The translations under genes and the position numbers were made by a program. The notes beneath the pieces were generated by a model, which worked only from the letters and a program-made list of their open reading frames with translations, was not told where the DNA came from and ran no database searches. A stretch of DNA of 64,000 bases from Flavobacterium sp. JAS (GTDB lineage Bacteria > Bacteroidota > Bacteroidia > Flavobacteriales > Flavobacteriaceae). This document shows, in pieces, positions 45,615-55,079 of the stretch. The stretch lies in assembly GCF_020991455.1 (NCBI RefSeq), contig NZ_JAJMOX010000012.1, forward strand, positions 124,001-188,000, given 5' to 3'. The first letter of the stretch is position 1; each line of letters opens with the position of its first letter.

Positions 45615-45725
45615 ATGAACGAAAAGCAAGCTCATACATTTCAAATAACAATCCCGATTCCTCAGTTTGAATACCTCAGGCCGGTAATCCAGCAAAATAT
45701 TGTTTTTTTTTGGAAAGAAATATAA
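45615..45725 (+). CDS. Possible 36-codon ORF or gene relic
   Basis: ATG at 45615 opens a frame ending TAA at 45725. Its first part, HTFQITIPIPQFEYLRPVIQ, resembles the N-terminus of small Bacteroidota HTH/excisionase proteins, but it stops before any DNA-binding domain. It may be the start of a truncated gene. Support is weak. Confidence 0.25.
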   Translation: MNEKQAHTFQITIPIPQFEYLRPVIQQNIVFFWKEI

Positions 45726-45818
45726 AAGAGTCTATTTTGAACTAAATCTATAAAAATACCCTTGTCGATCGCAGCATGTTAGAGAACTGTTCCACTATTA
45801 ATTTAAAATTACTTTTCT

Positions 45819-47387
45819 TTACTGTAGCATGCGCACGTTCAACTGTTCTAATTTCGAAAGAGTATATGAACTTACTTCCTGAAGACAGCCTAAACATAAA
45901 AACCTTTCAGCTCGGCTGAATGCAACATATCCTAAACGAGGATAGTCTGTATCTTCCTTTTCACGCTTAAGTTCTCTTACTTCAGGATCAGTCTCGATCC
46001 AAAGTAATAATTCTTCTTCCGTTTTAGCTATAGCCAAGACAGCTTGAGACTCGAGGCCTTTTATTGTATGTATATTACAGACTGTAACAAGATTACCTGT
46101 CTGTCTATTATTAAAATCAAATTTTAAATTTTCAATTTTTACAGGTAGCCCTTTCACCATCTCCAATTTAAGTTCCTCTTTAATAAAACTTCCATACGTA
46201 TTCTCATTTTTAATTTTACCGCTTCTTATAGCTTTAAATACAGATATAGAATATTTTCTCAAGGTATAAATATTAGTATTATAACGCTCACAAAATTGAG
46301 TCTGCGTCATTTGAATTGTCGAAAGGATCGCATCCTGTATTACTCTAATTGGAGAAACACCGGTTTCTTTTTTAGGATTCATATAATTATTACCAACTGC
46401 TGCAGTAATACGATTTATAACGTCGTTTTTTTTTGCCAGAATACAGCGCTCAGAAATCGGAATTTCTAAACTCTCACACTTCGTATAAAAATCTTCAATC
46501 ATATGAGTCACAGTTCCCCATTTTTGGGTGAACATGACATCTTCACCTACCTCAGCAGTTTTTCTACCTTTCCTGCACACAGCTTCCTGTTGGAATAACT
46601 CAGATTTAAAAGTTCGCCCGTTAAACTTATTAAGAAATGATACTATTTTTTGAGTAGACCGAAAATTCCTCGCATTTAGCTCAATGTCATAGCTAGTGCT
46701 TTGCGAAGCTTTTAAAATAGGAATGTACTTAAAAAATTTAATTGAAGAGTCAAAACTCTGAATGTATTGCTCAGGATCACCAACACAATATATTTTGGTT
46801 TTCTGTTCTTTACGAATATTTTCGACAATACTGAACACATCATTGCCTGAATCCTGAAACTCATCGACAAATAAAAATTGGAGTCTATTGCTGAGTGCCC
46901 TAGCTACCGCTTTATTGCCAATACAATCTTTTGCAATTGAAAGTGTCTGATCAAAAGTTATATAACCTTTTTTATTAAGTTTCTTACGTATTGCTTTCTT
47001 CAAAATTGAAGCATCTTGAGGAGTTTTAACTCTATTCGCTTTATCTTTTAAACTTTCAACCTTTGCATATACATCATCAAGACCGCACTGTAGAAACAAT
47101 TTTTCACTCGAAACTTCCTCGCTTCCAAATGCCGAAAAAGGCATTACAATAAATTTATTCAAAAACGAATGCATTGTTCCTATAAAAAGATTTTCAGGTA
47201 TGCTTATCTGTTTTGAAACTCTTAAATATATATTGTTGGCAGCAGAATTCGTATAAGTTATTACTGCCATGTATCTGACAGGAGATAGATCAGGCAAAGC
47301 TTCAATTATTGATGCTACCATATTATGGGTTTTTCCTGCCCCAGGTCCTGCAATTATTAGTTTAGGTTTTAACTTGGTGTTTTTCAT
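45819..47387 (-). CDS. gajB: GajB-like UvrD/Rep helicase of a Gabija-type defence pair
   Basis: 522 codons, SF1A helicase. Motif I is G14-PGAGK-T20, motif II is D175-E-F-Q-D179, GDPEQYIQSFDSS is motif III, and TIKGLESQAVL and YVAFSRAERF are motifs V and VI. GajB proteins are about 500 residues and sense nucleotides and DNA ends with GajA. The ATG overlaps the gajA stop by one base (TAATG), so the two are translationally coupled. The order nuclease-helicase and sizes match Gabija; the assignment rests on that architecture. Confidence 0.85.
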   Translation of the reverse strand: MKNTKLKPKLIIAGPGAGKTHNMVASIIEALPDLSPVRYMAVITYTNSAANNIYLRVSKQISIPENLFIGTMHSFLNKFIVMPFSAFGSEEVSSEKLFLQCGLDDVYAKVESLKDKANRVKTPQDASILKKAIRKKLNKKGYITFDQTLSIAKDCIGNKAVARALSNRLQFLFVDEFQDSGNDVFSIVENIRKEQKTKIYCVGDPEQYIQSFDSSIKFFKYIPILKASQSTSYDIELNARNFRSTQKIVSFLNKFNGRTFKSELFQQEAVCRKGRKTAEVGEDVMFTQKWGTVTHMIEDFYTKCESLEIPISERCILAKKNDVINRITAAVGNNYMNPKKETGVSPIRVIQDAILSTIQMTQTQFCERYNTNIYTLRKYSISVFKAIRSGKIKNENTYGSFIKEELKLEMVKGLPVKIENLKFDFNNRQTGNLVTVCNIHTIKGLESQAVLAIAKTEEELLLWIETDPEVRELKREKEDTDYPRLGYVAFSRAERFLCLGCLQEVSSYTLSKLEQLNVRMLQ

Positions 47388-49270
47388 TAGGAAAAGAAAT
47401 TAATTCCTTCAATAATATATTTTGGAATCACAAATCCGTCAATAGTAGAATCAGAATCTGAAAGATTTAACATCAAAGAATAAGCAAACTCTGACTTGTA
47501 CCCCTCAATCAAAGCAAAAAAACTATCTGTGTCAATAGCTTTTTTCCGTAAAGCTTCCACGTAAGCTTTTCCACTATTTGGCCTCACTTCCTGCAAAACC
47601 TTCAGTAACAGATCCCTCCCTGGTCCTACTAAGTTTTGGTTTATAATATCTTTTTCAAAAGTAGTGTCAACAGTAATACCGACTTTAATCTGTGACACAC
47701 CTTTATACTTTTCTGCCAGATTATCAGCTCTATCTTTTGCTTTTGTATCTGAATCTCTGTCTGTTAACACAAGGCATTTTTGAAAAAATCCATTTTTTAT
47801 AATTTCAAGAAAATAACTGAACGCCAAACCATTTACATTCACAACACAACAGCTAGATTTTTCAGTTGAATGATTCATTATTCGTTCAAAAAATACAGGT
47901 ATTAAAAGTTTTTCGGAAATCCCTTCAACAAGTATGATCTTCCTTGAGTAAAAAATATTAGAATTGACAGCATCAAGATACTTATTAAGATATTTTATTT
48001 GTTTTCGTCCTAAAGCATTAGCACTGAAACCATCAAGTACATAATGTGAAGCAATTTTGTCTCCGTCTCTGTAGAGCACTACTGTATTTTCAAAATCAAT
48101 CTTTGTAGTTATATGTGTTGAATGCGATGTGATCAGCAACTGAATATCTTTCCTAAATTCTTTCTTGCCTTCAATTTTTATAAGTGATTCTATATTATGT
48201 GCCAAATGATCCTGAAGATTGGGATGTAAATGCGATTCAGGTTCTTCGAGACCCACGACTCTAAAATATGAGCTATGCCCACGTGTAACATCCTCAACAT
48301 AAGACAAAACCAAAGAAATAAATAAAAGATTGTTACGACCTGTTCCATTCCTTTCAATTCTTATGGGGTTATCTCCATATATTAAACTTATTTTTTTCAA
48401 CAGATCAGATACGTCGGGCAGTGAGAAAATTAAATCTACTATATTTGATGTATCATCATTCGTAAGGGAAATCTTGTCCAGCTGGAGAGAAATACCAGCT
48501 TTTATCTCTTGGAGAGTTTCATTATCATTAATTGCCTGCTGCAATCCAACCAGCTGTCCTTTAAGATCTTGATATTTCTCTTCTTCTTTAGAATTCAATA
48601 TTCTGAAAAGAAGCCTGCTGTTGTGGCTAGCTACCAATTCCGTGCATGCATCCCTCAGTGCGTCCAACAGTTCAAACTTCATTTGATTAAGATGATACAT
48701 GCTCGCACTAGTACTGCTGCTGCTTCCTCCATAAATAGTATAAAAATACTTAGAGATCGGGAAATTTATCAAATCAAGCTTTGCACTGGGAAGAAGATTA
48801 TCATAAACTTCCTGAGTATGCTCGTTAATAAATTTTTGTATAAAATTTCTTTGATTTTGAAGTTCTTCCTGCCTTTTAAATCTGGGCCCTGGCGCAAATC
48901 TGTATGTAAGCGTGGCTTCTGAAAAACTAGCATTACTATACCATTCACCAATAACGGACTCCTGATCTTCATCCCAGCCAGTCAGGGTTGCCTCGATAAA
49001 AATCTCTGGCAAAATGATATCTTCAATAGGAATAGTAAAATCCAGCACCTGGCTTTTAAATCTAAGAATCTCTTTATAATTAAAATCCGAAACTTCTAAA
49101 ATCCGCCTTTTTGTGTAGGATACATCTTGTCCAAAAATAAGCCCAATTGAATCCAGCAGATTTGACTTTCCAATATTATTTTCACCAACAATTAAAGTAA
49201 GGGGTTTTAGCTCTATTGTAAAATCATCAAAAGTTCTGTAATTTTTAATAACAAGTTTTGATATATACAT
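47387..49270 (-). CDS. gajA: GajA-like OLD-family ATPase/TOPRIM nuclease of a Gabija-type pair
   Basis: 627 codons, slightly longer than Bacillus GajA (578). The ABC-type ATPase has Walker A G29-ENNIGK-S36 and Walker B region VVGLEEPESHLHP. The C-terminal TOPRIM domain shows ILVEGISEK with E449 and LTDRDSD with D504/D506, the metal-binding acidic residues. In Gabija the complex nicks DNA when phage replication lowers nucleotide pools, stopping phage. A large insertion between ATPase halves (about residues 100-300) is normal for OLD proteins. Transcription probably starts in the gap shared with the STAND gene. Confidence 0.85.
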   Translation of the reverse strand: MYISKLVIKNYRTFDDFTIELKPLTLIVGENNIGKSNLLDSIGLIFGQDVSYTKRRILEVSDFNYKEILRFKSQVLDFTIPIEDIILPEIFIEATLTGWDEDQESVIGEWYSNASFSEATLTYRFAPGPRFKRQEELQNQRNFIQKFINEHTQEVYDNLLPSAKLDLINFPISKYFYTIYGGSSSSTSASMYHLNQMKFELLDALRDACTELVASHNSRLLFRILNSKEEEKYQDLKGQLVGLQQAINDNETLQEIKAGISLQLDKISLTNDDTSNIVDLIFSLPDVSDLLKKISLIYGDNPIRIERNGTGRNNLLFISLVLSYVEDVTRGHSSYFRVVGLEEPESHLHPNLQDHLAHNIESLIKIEGKKEFRKDIQLLITSHSTHITTKIDFENTVVLYRDGDKIASHYVLDGFSANALGRKQIKYLNKYLDAVNSNIFYSRKIILVEGISEKLLIPVFFERIMNHSTEKSSCCVVNVNGLAFSYFLEIIKNGFFQKCLVLTDRDSDTKAKDRADNLAEKYKGVSQIKVGITVDTTFEKDIINQNLVGPGRDLLLKVLQEVRPNSGKAYVEALRKKAIDTDSFFALIEGYKSEFAYSLMLNLSDSDSTIDGFVIPKYIIEGINFFS

Positions 49271-49597
49271 AAGGTTAGAAGTGCTTAATTATTTTAAAAT
49301 AAATATATATTTTTACAAAAAATCAGTTTACTAACAGGCTTCGACTCTTTACACCACTATCCTCCACTATAAATCCTATTAATATTTTTTTTACATGCAA
49401 TATAGTTTTTTAACTTCATATGTAGGAATATATTTCAAAGAATAAGACTAAATCTGCCAAGCATCAAAATTTTTTACAATATTTTAATTTGAGTCGATTT
49501 TTTTAACATATAAAAGGATAGAAAGTACATATTTGACAGCAGCAAAAAAGATTACGATCCGCGAGAACAATTTTTCTAATATATACAAATTATAAAA

Positions 49598-49625
49598 TTG
49601 AATAAAAATTTTATACTTATTTTTG
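49598..49625 (+). promoter_or_regulatory. Likely promoter of the STAND-nuclease gene
   Basis: TTG (49598-49600), 17-bp spacer, TATTTTTG (49618-49625), with the ATG 17 bp on, leaving a very short leader. The rest of the 371-bp gap (49271-49641) is AT-rich and has no other clear element; it must also hold the gajA promoter. Confidence 0.45.
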
Positions 49626-49641
49626 AAATTAAACAATTACT

Positions 49642-52600
49642 ATGATAACAAGTATAGAGCAGGCCCTTTTAAGATGCAATCCCGATAAGTTTGCCAATAT
49701 TTGCAGACTTTACCTCGCTTATAGATACTCGATTGTAAATCCTACCGGTTTAGTTATTGGAAAAGAAAAATCAAAGAAAGGAACTCCTGATAATTTTATA
49801 TATGATAATGGTTCTTACATATTCAGTGAAATCACAACCACTGATAAAGTTAAATTAATTCCAAAATTAAAGAATGATATCAAACATTGTTTTAATCAAA
49901 GTGATATATCTTCTGATAAAATAAGTAGAATTATTTTAATCTGTAATCAAGAGATTACAACTAAACTTCAAGAAGAGCTTAATAATCATAAAAACTCGTT
50001 TAACAAATATACCAATTTAGAAGTAATTGGCATAGACGCTTTTGCGACTATTATCTTTAGAGATTTTCCTTCTCTGGCAAGAGAACTGGGTTTAAATATT
50101 GACAGTGGTCAAATTTTAGAAATTAGTGAATTTGTTACCCAATATGAGAAATCAAAATTTGCTACGCCTTTATCTAATGCTTTTTTTAACAGAGAAAAAG
50201 AATTAGATAAAGGTATTGAATTATTAAACAAATATGACTTTTTACTAATTACAGGACCTGCCGGTGTTGGAAAAACCAAACTTTCGATTCAGTTAGTTAC
50301 AAATTATTTGAAAAATAACACCCAATACATTATAAAATATATAAGGAACAATAATCAGCTGATTTGGGATGATCTAAAAGTACAGCTTACAAAAAACAAC
50401 AAGTACATAATTGTTGTTGATGATGCTAATAAACTTAAAAGTAATTTAACTTCAATTATAAATTTTAAAAATGAATTCACTTCAGGTGACATCAAAATTA
50501 TAATGACTGTTAGAAATTATTTGAAACATGAAGTGGAATCTCAGCTGAGAGAAAATGGTCTAATCGAACTTGCAAATTTTAATAAAGCTGAATTATCTAA
50601 AATTCTGCAATCTGATGGATTTAGAATTACTGATTATTATACTGATCGAATTTATTCAATATCAAAAGGAAACCCAAGGATAGCCTTGATGGGGGCCATC
50701 GCCGGAAAAAATAACGAAATCGAAAAACTTACAAAAGCGTCCCTGATATTAGAAGAGTATTTTTCGTCAGCTAACAATAGCATTAAAGATGACTTAATTT
50801 TATTAAAAACTGCGGGAATATTAACTCTTTTTAGGTCTATCGACATTTCTAATTCAGCTGTTATAGATGAAATTTCGAGGTGTTTTGATATAAACAAAAA
50901 TGAATTAGTAGAAAAATTAAGCTTATTAGTCAAAAATGAAATTGCTGACGAATATAAAAATACATATAAAATTGCTGACCAAATACTTGGAGAATATATT
51001 TTCTACTTAATTTTCATCAAAGAACAGCATATTTCCTTTAAACAGCTATTGATCTTATACTTTGATGAGAATAAAATTTCTTTGATGTCCCTTTTAAATC
51101 CGATAATCAGCAATTATGGTTTTCATGAAGTAAAAGATTTGATATTATATGATATTAAACAGAAGTGGAATTTAATTGAAGGATCTCAAGATAAGTCAAT
51201 AAAATTTTTAGATGTATTTTGGTTTTATTTAGAATCTGAAACGTTGTCCTTTTTAAATAAAATTGTAAGTTCCGAAACAGATTTTAAGGTTGAAAATCTT
51301 AGGTTTGAAATCTACAAAAACAATTCACTTGAATCTTATGATGATAAGATAATTGATCTTTTAGTCCAATTTCAAAACCTTCCAGACAAATTTGAAGTTG
51401 CTTTAGGATTGTTAATAAAGTATGGATTATCAAACGAAATAAGATTCACCAAAATATTAAAAGTTTTTACACAATCATTTACATATAAAAGATTTAGCTA
51501 TGAATATAGTTATAAAATTCAAATACAGTTATTTGATTTTTTATATTCAAAAATTAATGAGAATAATCTTTTTTATTCTAAAATTATTCTTTTTATAGCT
51601 AGTGAATATTTGATTGACAGCTATCAATGCTATGATGGCGGAGACGGAAGGCAGATCTATTTCAATCAGGTATCTATTGCTCTAACTGAAGATCAAAAGA
51701 ATTTTAGAACTACACTGTTTAAATTTATCTTTGATTGTTATAAAAATAAAGAATTAAAAAATAATGTACATGATTTTTTTGATAAGCATACCTACGCTCA
51801 CTTTTATCAAAACGAAAAAAGAGTAATTAATTTTGATAAAAAGCTTTTGATTCCATTCTTTAAAGAAAATTTCAATAACGCAGAGTTCAAAGAATGTGCG
51901 ATTATACATAATTACATTAGAAAACTCAGAACTTTAAAAATCAGGTACGACAAAAAAGTAATAAATCTTATTAGTTCTCAAGAGTTTAATTTATGGCTAT
52001 TGTTAGATGAAAAATTCGAAAGAGATGAAAAGGTAATTAATACTTTTTCAGATTACACTTATGATGATTATATAATTTTAATGGAGTCTTTAAACATTAT
52101 TTATCAAAACAAGTATTCAAATTATTCTTGTTTTGAGAGTATAACAATTCCTGTTTCTGATATATTTGAAAATCTTGCAAATGAAGATTTTGACCTATTT
52201 ATCAAGGTATTAGAAAAGGCTTTCAATTATGATTATTCAAAACATCTGCATTTTAGAAAAATTATATCAACTGTAAGCTTTGACAATTCTAAAGTCAACA
52301 AATTAAAATTAGTATTAAAACAGAGTTTAAGTTTAAATATCGACACTTACTTGTTAGAGCTCTTTACAAGAATTCCAGCTGAGTACTTAAAAAAAGAGGA
52401 TTACAATTATCTTGTAGATGCAATACAAAAGGAAGATTTCAAAAATATTTGGTTTATAGACGAAATTATAGAAAGAATTTCTGATTTGGATTTGAACATT
52501 GAGTTTGAAATTGAAAAATTACTAGATATAATCATCAAAAAAACTGAAACAAACGATAATTTGTTTATGTATGGACGTTTTTTTGAAATTATCTACGAAA

Positions 52601-53310
52601 AATACTTATTGTCCTTCATAAAAAACTTAAAAAAGATTGAAAAGATATATTTGTATCTTGATAAATCAAGAAGACATTTTGATTATGACTTGAAAGTATT
52701 AAAAATGATTCTATTACATGATCCAAATTTTATCATTGACTTGTTAGAATATATTTTTGGTGATAAAAATTACTTATCGAGAGGAGATTTTGATGAAAAT
52801 GATTTTAAGAAATTATGGAATTTGGATAATTATGAAATTGTGTTTGAAAAAATGCTCAATTATTTGGTGAATTTCAAGAGTATTTTTCTCCATTTGACTT
52901 CAGAATTTGCAAGTGCTTTTAATGGAAACAGCCAGAAAGAAATTGATTTTTTGCATACTCAACTGATGAAAACTGAAAATAAAGAAATTATTTTATTAAT
53001 ATTCAATATTATCAGTAGCATCTACAATGACAAAATGCTAGATTTTCTCAAAATAATCATAAATCAAAATTGTGATGCTGACCTTTTCAAAAGACTTGAC
53101 TTTTATGTTTCTCCAGGAGTTACAATGGGGAGCAGATTACCAAAAATGCAATTTGAATTATCTCAACTGGAAAAAGTAAAAGATTTTCTTGTCCAACAAA
53201 ACAACATAAACTACTACGAGTTTATTGAAATTATAGATCAAGATATTATGTATATGAAAATGAGTGTTGAAAGTGAAAGAAAAAGAGAATTTATTAGCGA
53301 ATGGGATTAA
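49642..53310 (+). CDS. Large STAND-type NTPase with nuclease-like N-terminus (candidate defence protein)
   Basis: 1222 codons. Residues 1-180 resemble a restriction-endonuclease-like domain: GTPDNFIYDNG with D50 and YIFSEITTTDK with E63 sit where PD-(D/E)xK enzymes hold their acidic residues, but the third residue is T65 and not K. A STAND/AAA ATPase follows, with Walker A GPAGVGKT (205-212), Walker B VVDDAN (D260/D261) and a sensor-like TVRNYLK. Residues 400-1222 are a long alpha-helical region of unknown type, rich in F, Y, N and K, suggesting a repeat-like sensor. The layout effector-NTPase-sensor is that of Avs and related phage-sensing systems. I do not recognise a described system with this exact protein. 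Confidence 0.8.
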   Translation: MITSIEQALLRCNPDKFANICRLYLAYRYSIVNPTGLVIGKEKSKKGTPDNFIYDNGSYIFSEITTTDKVKLIPKLKNDIKHCFNQSDISSDKISRIILICNQEITTKLQEELNNHKNSFNKYTNLEVIGIDAFATIIFRDFPSLARELGLNIDSGQILEISEFVTQYEKSKFATPLSNAFFNREKELDKGIELLNKYDFLLITGPAGVGKTKLSIQLVTNYLKNNTQYIIKYIRNNNQLIWDDLKVQLTKNNKYIIVVDDANKLKSNLTSIINFKNEFTSGDIKIIMTVRNYLKHEVESQLRENGLIELANFNKAELSKILQSDGFRITDYYTDRIYSISKGNPRIALMGAIAGKNNEIEKLTKASLILEEYFSSANNSIKDDLILLKTAGILTLFRSIDISNSAVIDEISRCFDINKNELVEKLSLLVKNEIADEYKNTYKIADQILGEYIFYLIFIKEQHISFKQLLILYFDENKISLMSLLNPIISNYGFHEVKDLILYDIKQKWNLIEGSQDKSIKFLDVFWFYLESETLSFLNKIVSSETDFKVENLRFEIYKNNSLESYDDKIIDLLVQFQNLPDKFEVALGLLIKYGLSNEIRFTKILKVFTQSFTYKRFSYEYSYKIQIQLFDFLYSKINENNLFYSKIILFIASEYLIDSYQCYDGGDGRQIYFNQVSIALTEDQKNFRTTLFKFIFDCYKNKELKNNVHDFFDKHTYAHFYQNEKRVINFDKKLLIPFFKENFNNAEFKECAIIHNYIRKLRTLKIRYDKKVINLISSQEFNLWLLLDEKFERDEKVINTFSDYTYDDYIILMESLNIIYQNKYSNYSCFESITIPVSDIFENLANEDFDLFIKVLEKAFNYDYSKHLHFRKIISTVSFDNSKVNKLKLVLKQSLSLNIDTYLLELFTRIPAEYLKKEDYNYLVDAIQKEDFKNIWFIDEIIERISDLDLNIEFEIEKLLDIIIKKTETNDNLFMYGRFFEIIYEKYLLSFIKNLKKIEKIYLYLDKSRRHFDYDLKVLKMILLHDPNFIIDLLEYIFGDKNYLSRGDFDENDFKKLWNLDNYEIVFEKMLNYLVNFKSIFLHLTSEFASAFNGNSQKEIDFLHTQLMKTENKEIILLIFNIISSIYNDKMLDFLKIIINQNCDADLFKRLDFYVSPGVTMGSRLPKMQFELSQLEKVKDFLVQQNNINYYEFIEIIDQDIMYMKMSVESERKREFISEWD

Positions 53311-53730
53311 ATTAATTAAAAATAATGTATTTACTTCTTTTACTAAGTGAGTAGAGTTGCCTCCCTTTTGACCATGCAAAAGAACTATGGTAGATTGGCA
53401 GCAAATTCAAATAAAATCTTTATAATTTACTACTTGGACTTTACAGCAGACTTTCAATAACTTTTATAAAGTTGCGGACACTGAAGCTTTTGTTTTTATT
53501 CTACCCTTCTCAATAGTTTTTTTATAAAAAATGTAAATTGTACATACAGAGATACAATTGAATGAATCGGTTTGCCGAAAAAGTAGCTGGTAAACTGTAG
53601 CCGGTTTTTAATGAAAACATCACATTCCATTCTAAACATTTTGAGGAATCCTATATCCCTGACTGCCTTTGTTAGCATTGTAAATTAAAGTCTGACTCTC
53701 TTGTACTGTAAATACTCCTTAGATTATAGA

Positions 53731-53797
53731 AATTTGGTGCACCATTCGAAATGCCTAAAATTGGCATTCAGGCCAAATTCACTATAGACATAGTGAA
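53731..53797. other. Compound hairpin between the STAND and ADP-ribosyltransferase genes
   Basis: AATTTGG (53731-53737) pairs with CCAAATT (53773-53779) and encloses AATGCC/GGCATT. A second stem TTCACTAT-AGAC-ATAGTGAA (53778-53797) follows. It could end the minus-strand toxin-like transcript. The remaining 53311-53730 shows only a weak 60-codon frame and no feature I trust. Confidence 0.5.
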
Positions 53798-53819
53798 CAG
53801 AAAATATTCTCCTTCAACC

Positions 53820-54419
53820 TTATTCTTTCTTTCTAGGAATAAAATATCCTTTTATACAGTTTGGGTTTACAATACACAACTGAATATGATTTTTAGTTTT
53901 AAACCCGGCATTTTTATAAAGGGCATTTCCTTCAACAAAAATTCCTTTGATACTGTCGTAAGGTTCAAGACCAGCGTCCTTACGCATCTTATGCACAGTA
54001 TTTATTACAGCACAATCTAAATCTCTAAGCCACAAATCTTTATTTGATCCAACATTTCTATTTTGTGGAATTTCAAAATCAGCAAGAGTTAACATCTCAA
54101 TAAGAAATTCATGTGCCGCTTTTACCTCTTTAAGATTATCGTAGTCAGTCAAATCCAAGCAATGCTGTAAGTCGATAACTGCACCAAATACAAATGGCTT
54201 AGCAATAGCAATTTTCCCCTTAACTGGATGCTTCTTTTTATATGCAATATATTCTTTAGCCCTTGAAAGACTGTTTTCCCAAAAGTAGTAGCCATGACCT
54301 AACCAGTCATAAACGTTGGAACTAAGTTTCATCTTAGTTTTATGATTTACAATATCAAGCCCTATGGATTCATCGCATCCGTGAAAACCTAAAGTTAAGC
54401 CTGTTTTTTTAGAATACAT
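53820..54419 (-). CDS. ADP-ribosyltransferase-like protein (putative toxin)
   Basis: 199 codons. Motifs in order are GFHGCD with H13, YDWLGHGYYFWE (37-48) with tyrosines 44-45, and GIFVEG with E163, an arrangement like the H-Y-E triad of the diphtheria-toxin/PARP-type ADP-ribosyltransferase fold. The C-terminal NHIQLCIVNPNCIKGYF is likewise characteristic. I recall bacterial relatives with this HG...YFWE...EG pattern but not a named toxin. The gene overlaps the 57-codon ORF upstream by 25 nt. Cytoplasmic (no signal peptide). The target is unknown. Confidence 0.78.
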   Translation of the reverse strand: MYSKKTGLTLGFHGCDESIGLDIVNHKTKMKLSSNVYDWLGHGYYFWENSLSRAKEYIAYKKKHPVKGKIAIAKPFVFGAVIDLQHCLDLTDYDNLKEVKAAHEFLIEMLTLADFEIPQNRNVGSNKDLWLRDLDCAVINTVHKMRKDAGLEPYDSIKGIFVEGNALYKNAGFKTKNHIQLCIVNPNCIKGYFIPRKKE

Positions 54420-54568
54420 AATTCTCTGTACTCTTTTCTAAGATTTCCTCCTTTTGTAAGAACACCAATTGTATGCAAAAATTCACGAGCCTTTTCCTTG
54501 TCATTGGAAATCTCCGTTTTTTTATCTTCAATTGCTTTTTTATATTTTCTAAGTTCTTGAGTACTCAT
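54395..54568 (-). CDS. Small helical partner of the ADP-ribosyltransferase (candidate antitoxin)
   Basis: 57 codons from ATG at 54568 to TAA at 54395, overlapping the toxin-like gene by 25 nt in another frame. The product is highly charged: MSTQELRKYKKAIEDKKTEI, then SNDKEKAREFLHTIGVLTKG and GNLRKEYRELCIL. I associate the pattern FLxxxGxLxxxGxLxxxY with small proteins encoded beside toxin-like genes in many bacteria. Overlap, order and size fit an antitoxin made first. It is too short for common length cut-offs. Confidence 0.7.
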   Translation of the reverse strand: MSTQELRKYKKAIEDKKTEISNDKEKAREFLHTIGVLTKGGNLRKEYRELCILKKQA

Positions 54569-55039
54569 CTTAAAACGCTTTAGTAACTTTACCTACTTTT
54601 ACCAACAGAAGTATGTTAGTAACATTAAAAACATAATGTTTTACAAAAATACTTATATATAGCTTTAGATCACCTACATAAACAATACTTATTATCTATT
54701 GATAATTCTAAAATCTTTATATTTACCTATAGTATCTCTTTTATAATGTATAAATCTCAAATGTTCCAACATTAGCTTTATGCTTTACATTATATATGTA
54801 AGTTATCTTCCTGTTATATGTTTATTTCCTCATACTTCTTTATATGTCTTTTACAACTTACCAAGTACAAAAAAATATAATTTATTTCTAGAATTTTAGT
54901 CTTTACTACTGAAGAGAATCAATTTATTTCCTTATTGTATATTATAGTTAACAATAATTTTTCGCGGAACATTTACAATCCATTTATAATTTTCTGCATA
55001 AATAGTATCAAAAAAATTTCTGCAATCGAAAAAACATTT

Positions 55040-55047
55040 TATCTTTG
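55040..55047 (+). promoter_or_regulatory. -7 box of the second tRNA-Ser gene
   Basis: TATCTTTG fits TAnnTTTG. The leader hairpin CGCAAT-GAGAAAAAG-ATTGCG follows at 55053-55073, the counterpart of the imperfect one before copy 1. The AT-rich gap 54569-55039 upstream shows no gene or repeat. Confidence 0.6.
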
Positions 55048-55079
55048 CACCCGCAATGAGAAAAAGATTGCGTCTTACT

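Noticed and set aside
44872..45818. CRISPR array in the gap with repeated hairpins
   Set aside because: Only three units with differing sequences and irregular spacing of over 230 bp; no constant repeats, spacers or cas genes.
53496..53678. 60-codon minus-strand frame (MLTKAVRDIGFLKMFRM...)
   Set aside because: Aromatic and basic composition of an AT-rich non-coding strand, no family recognised, and it lies between convergent genes. It might be a relic, but support is too weak for a gene call.
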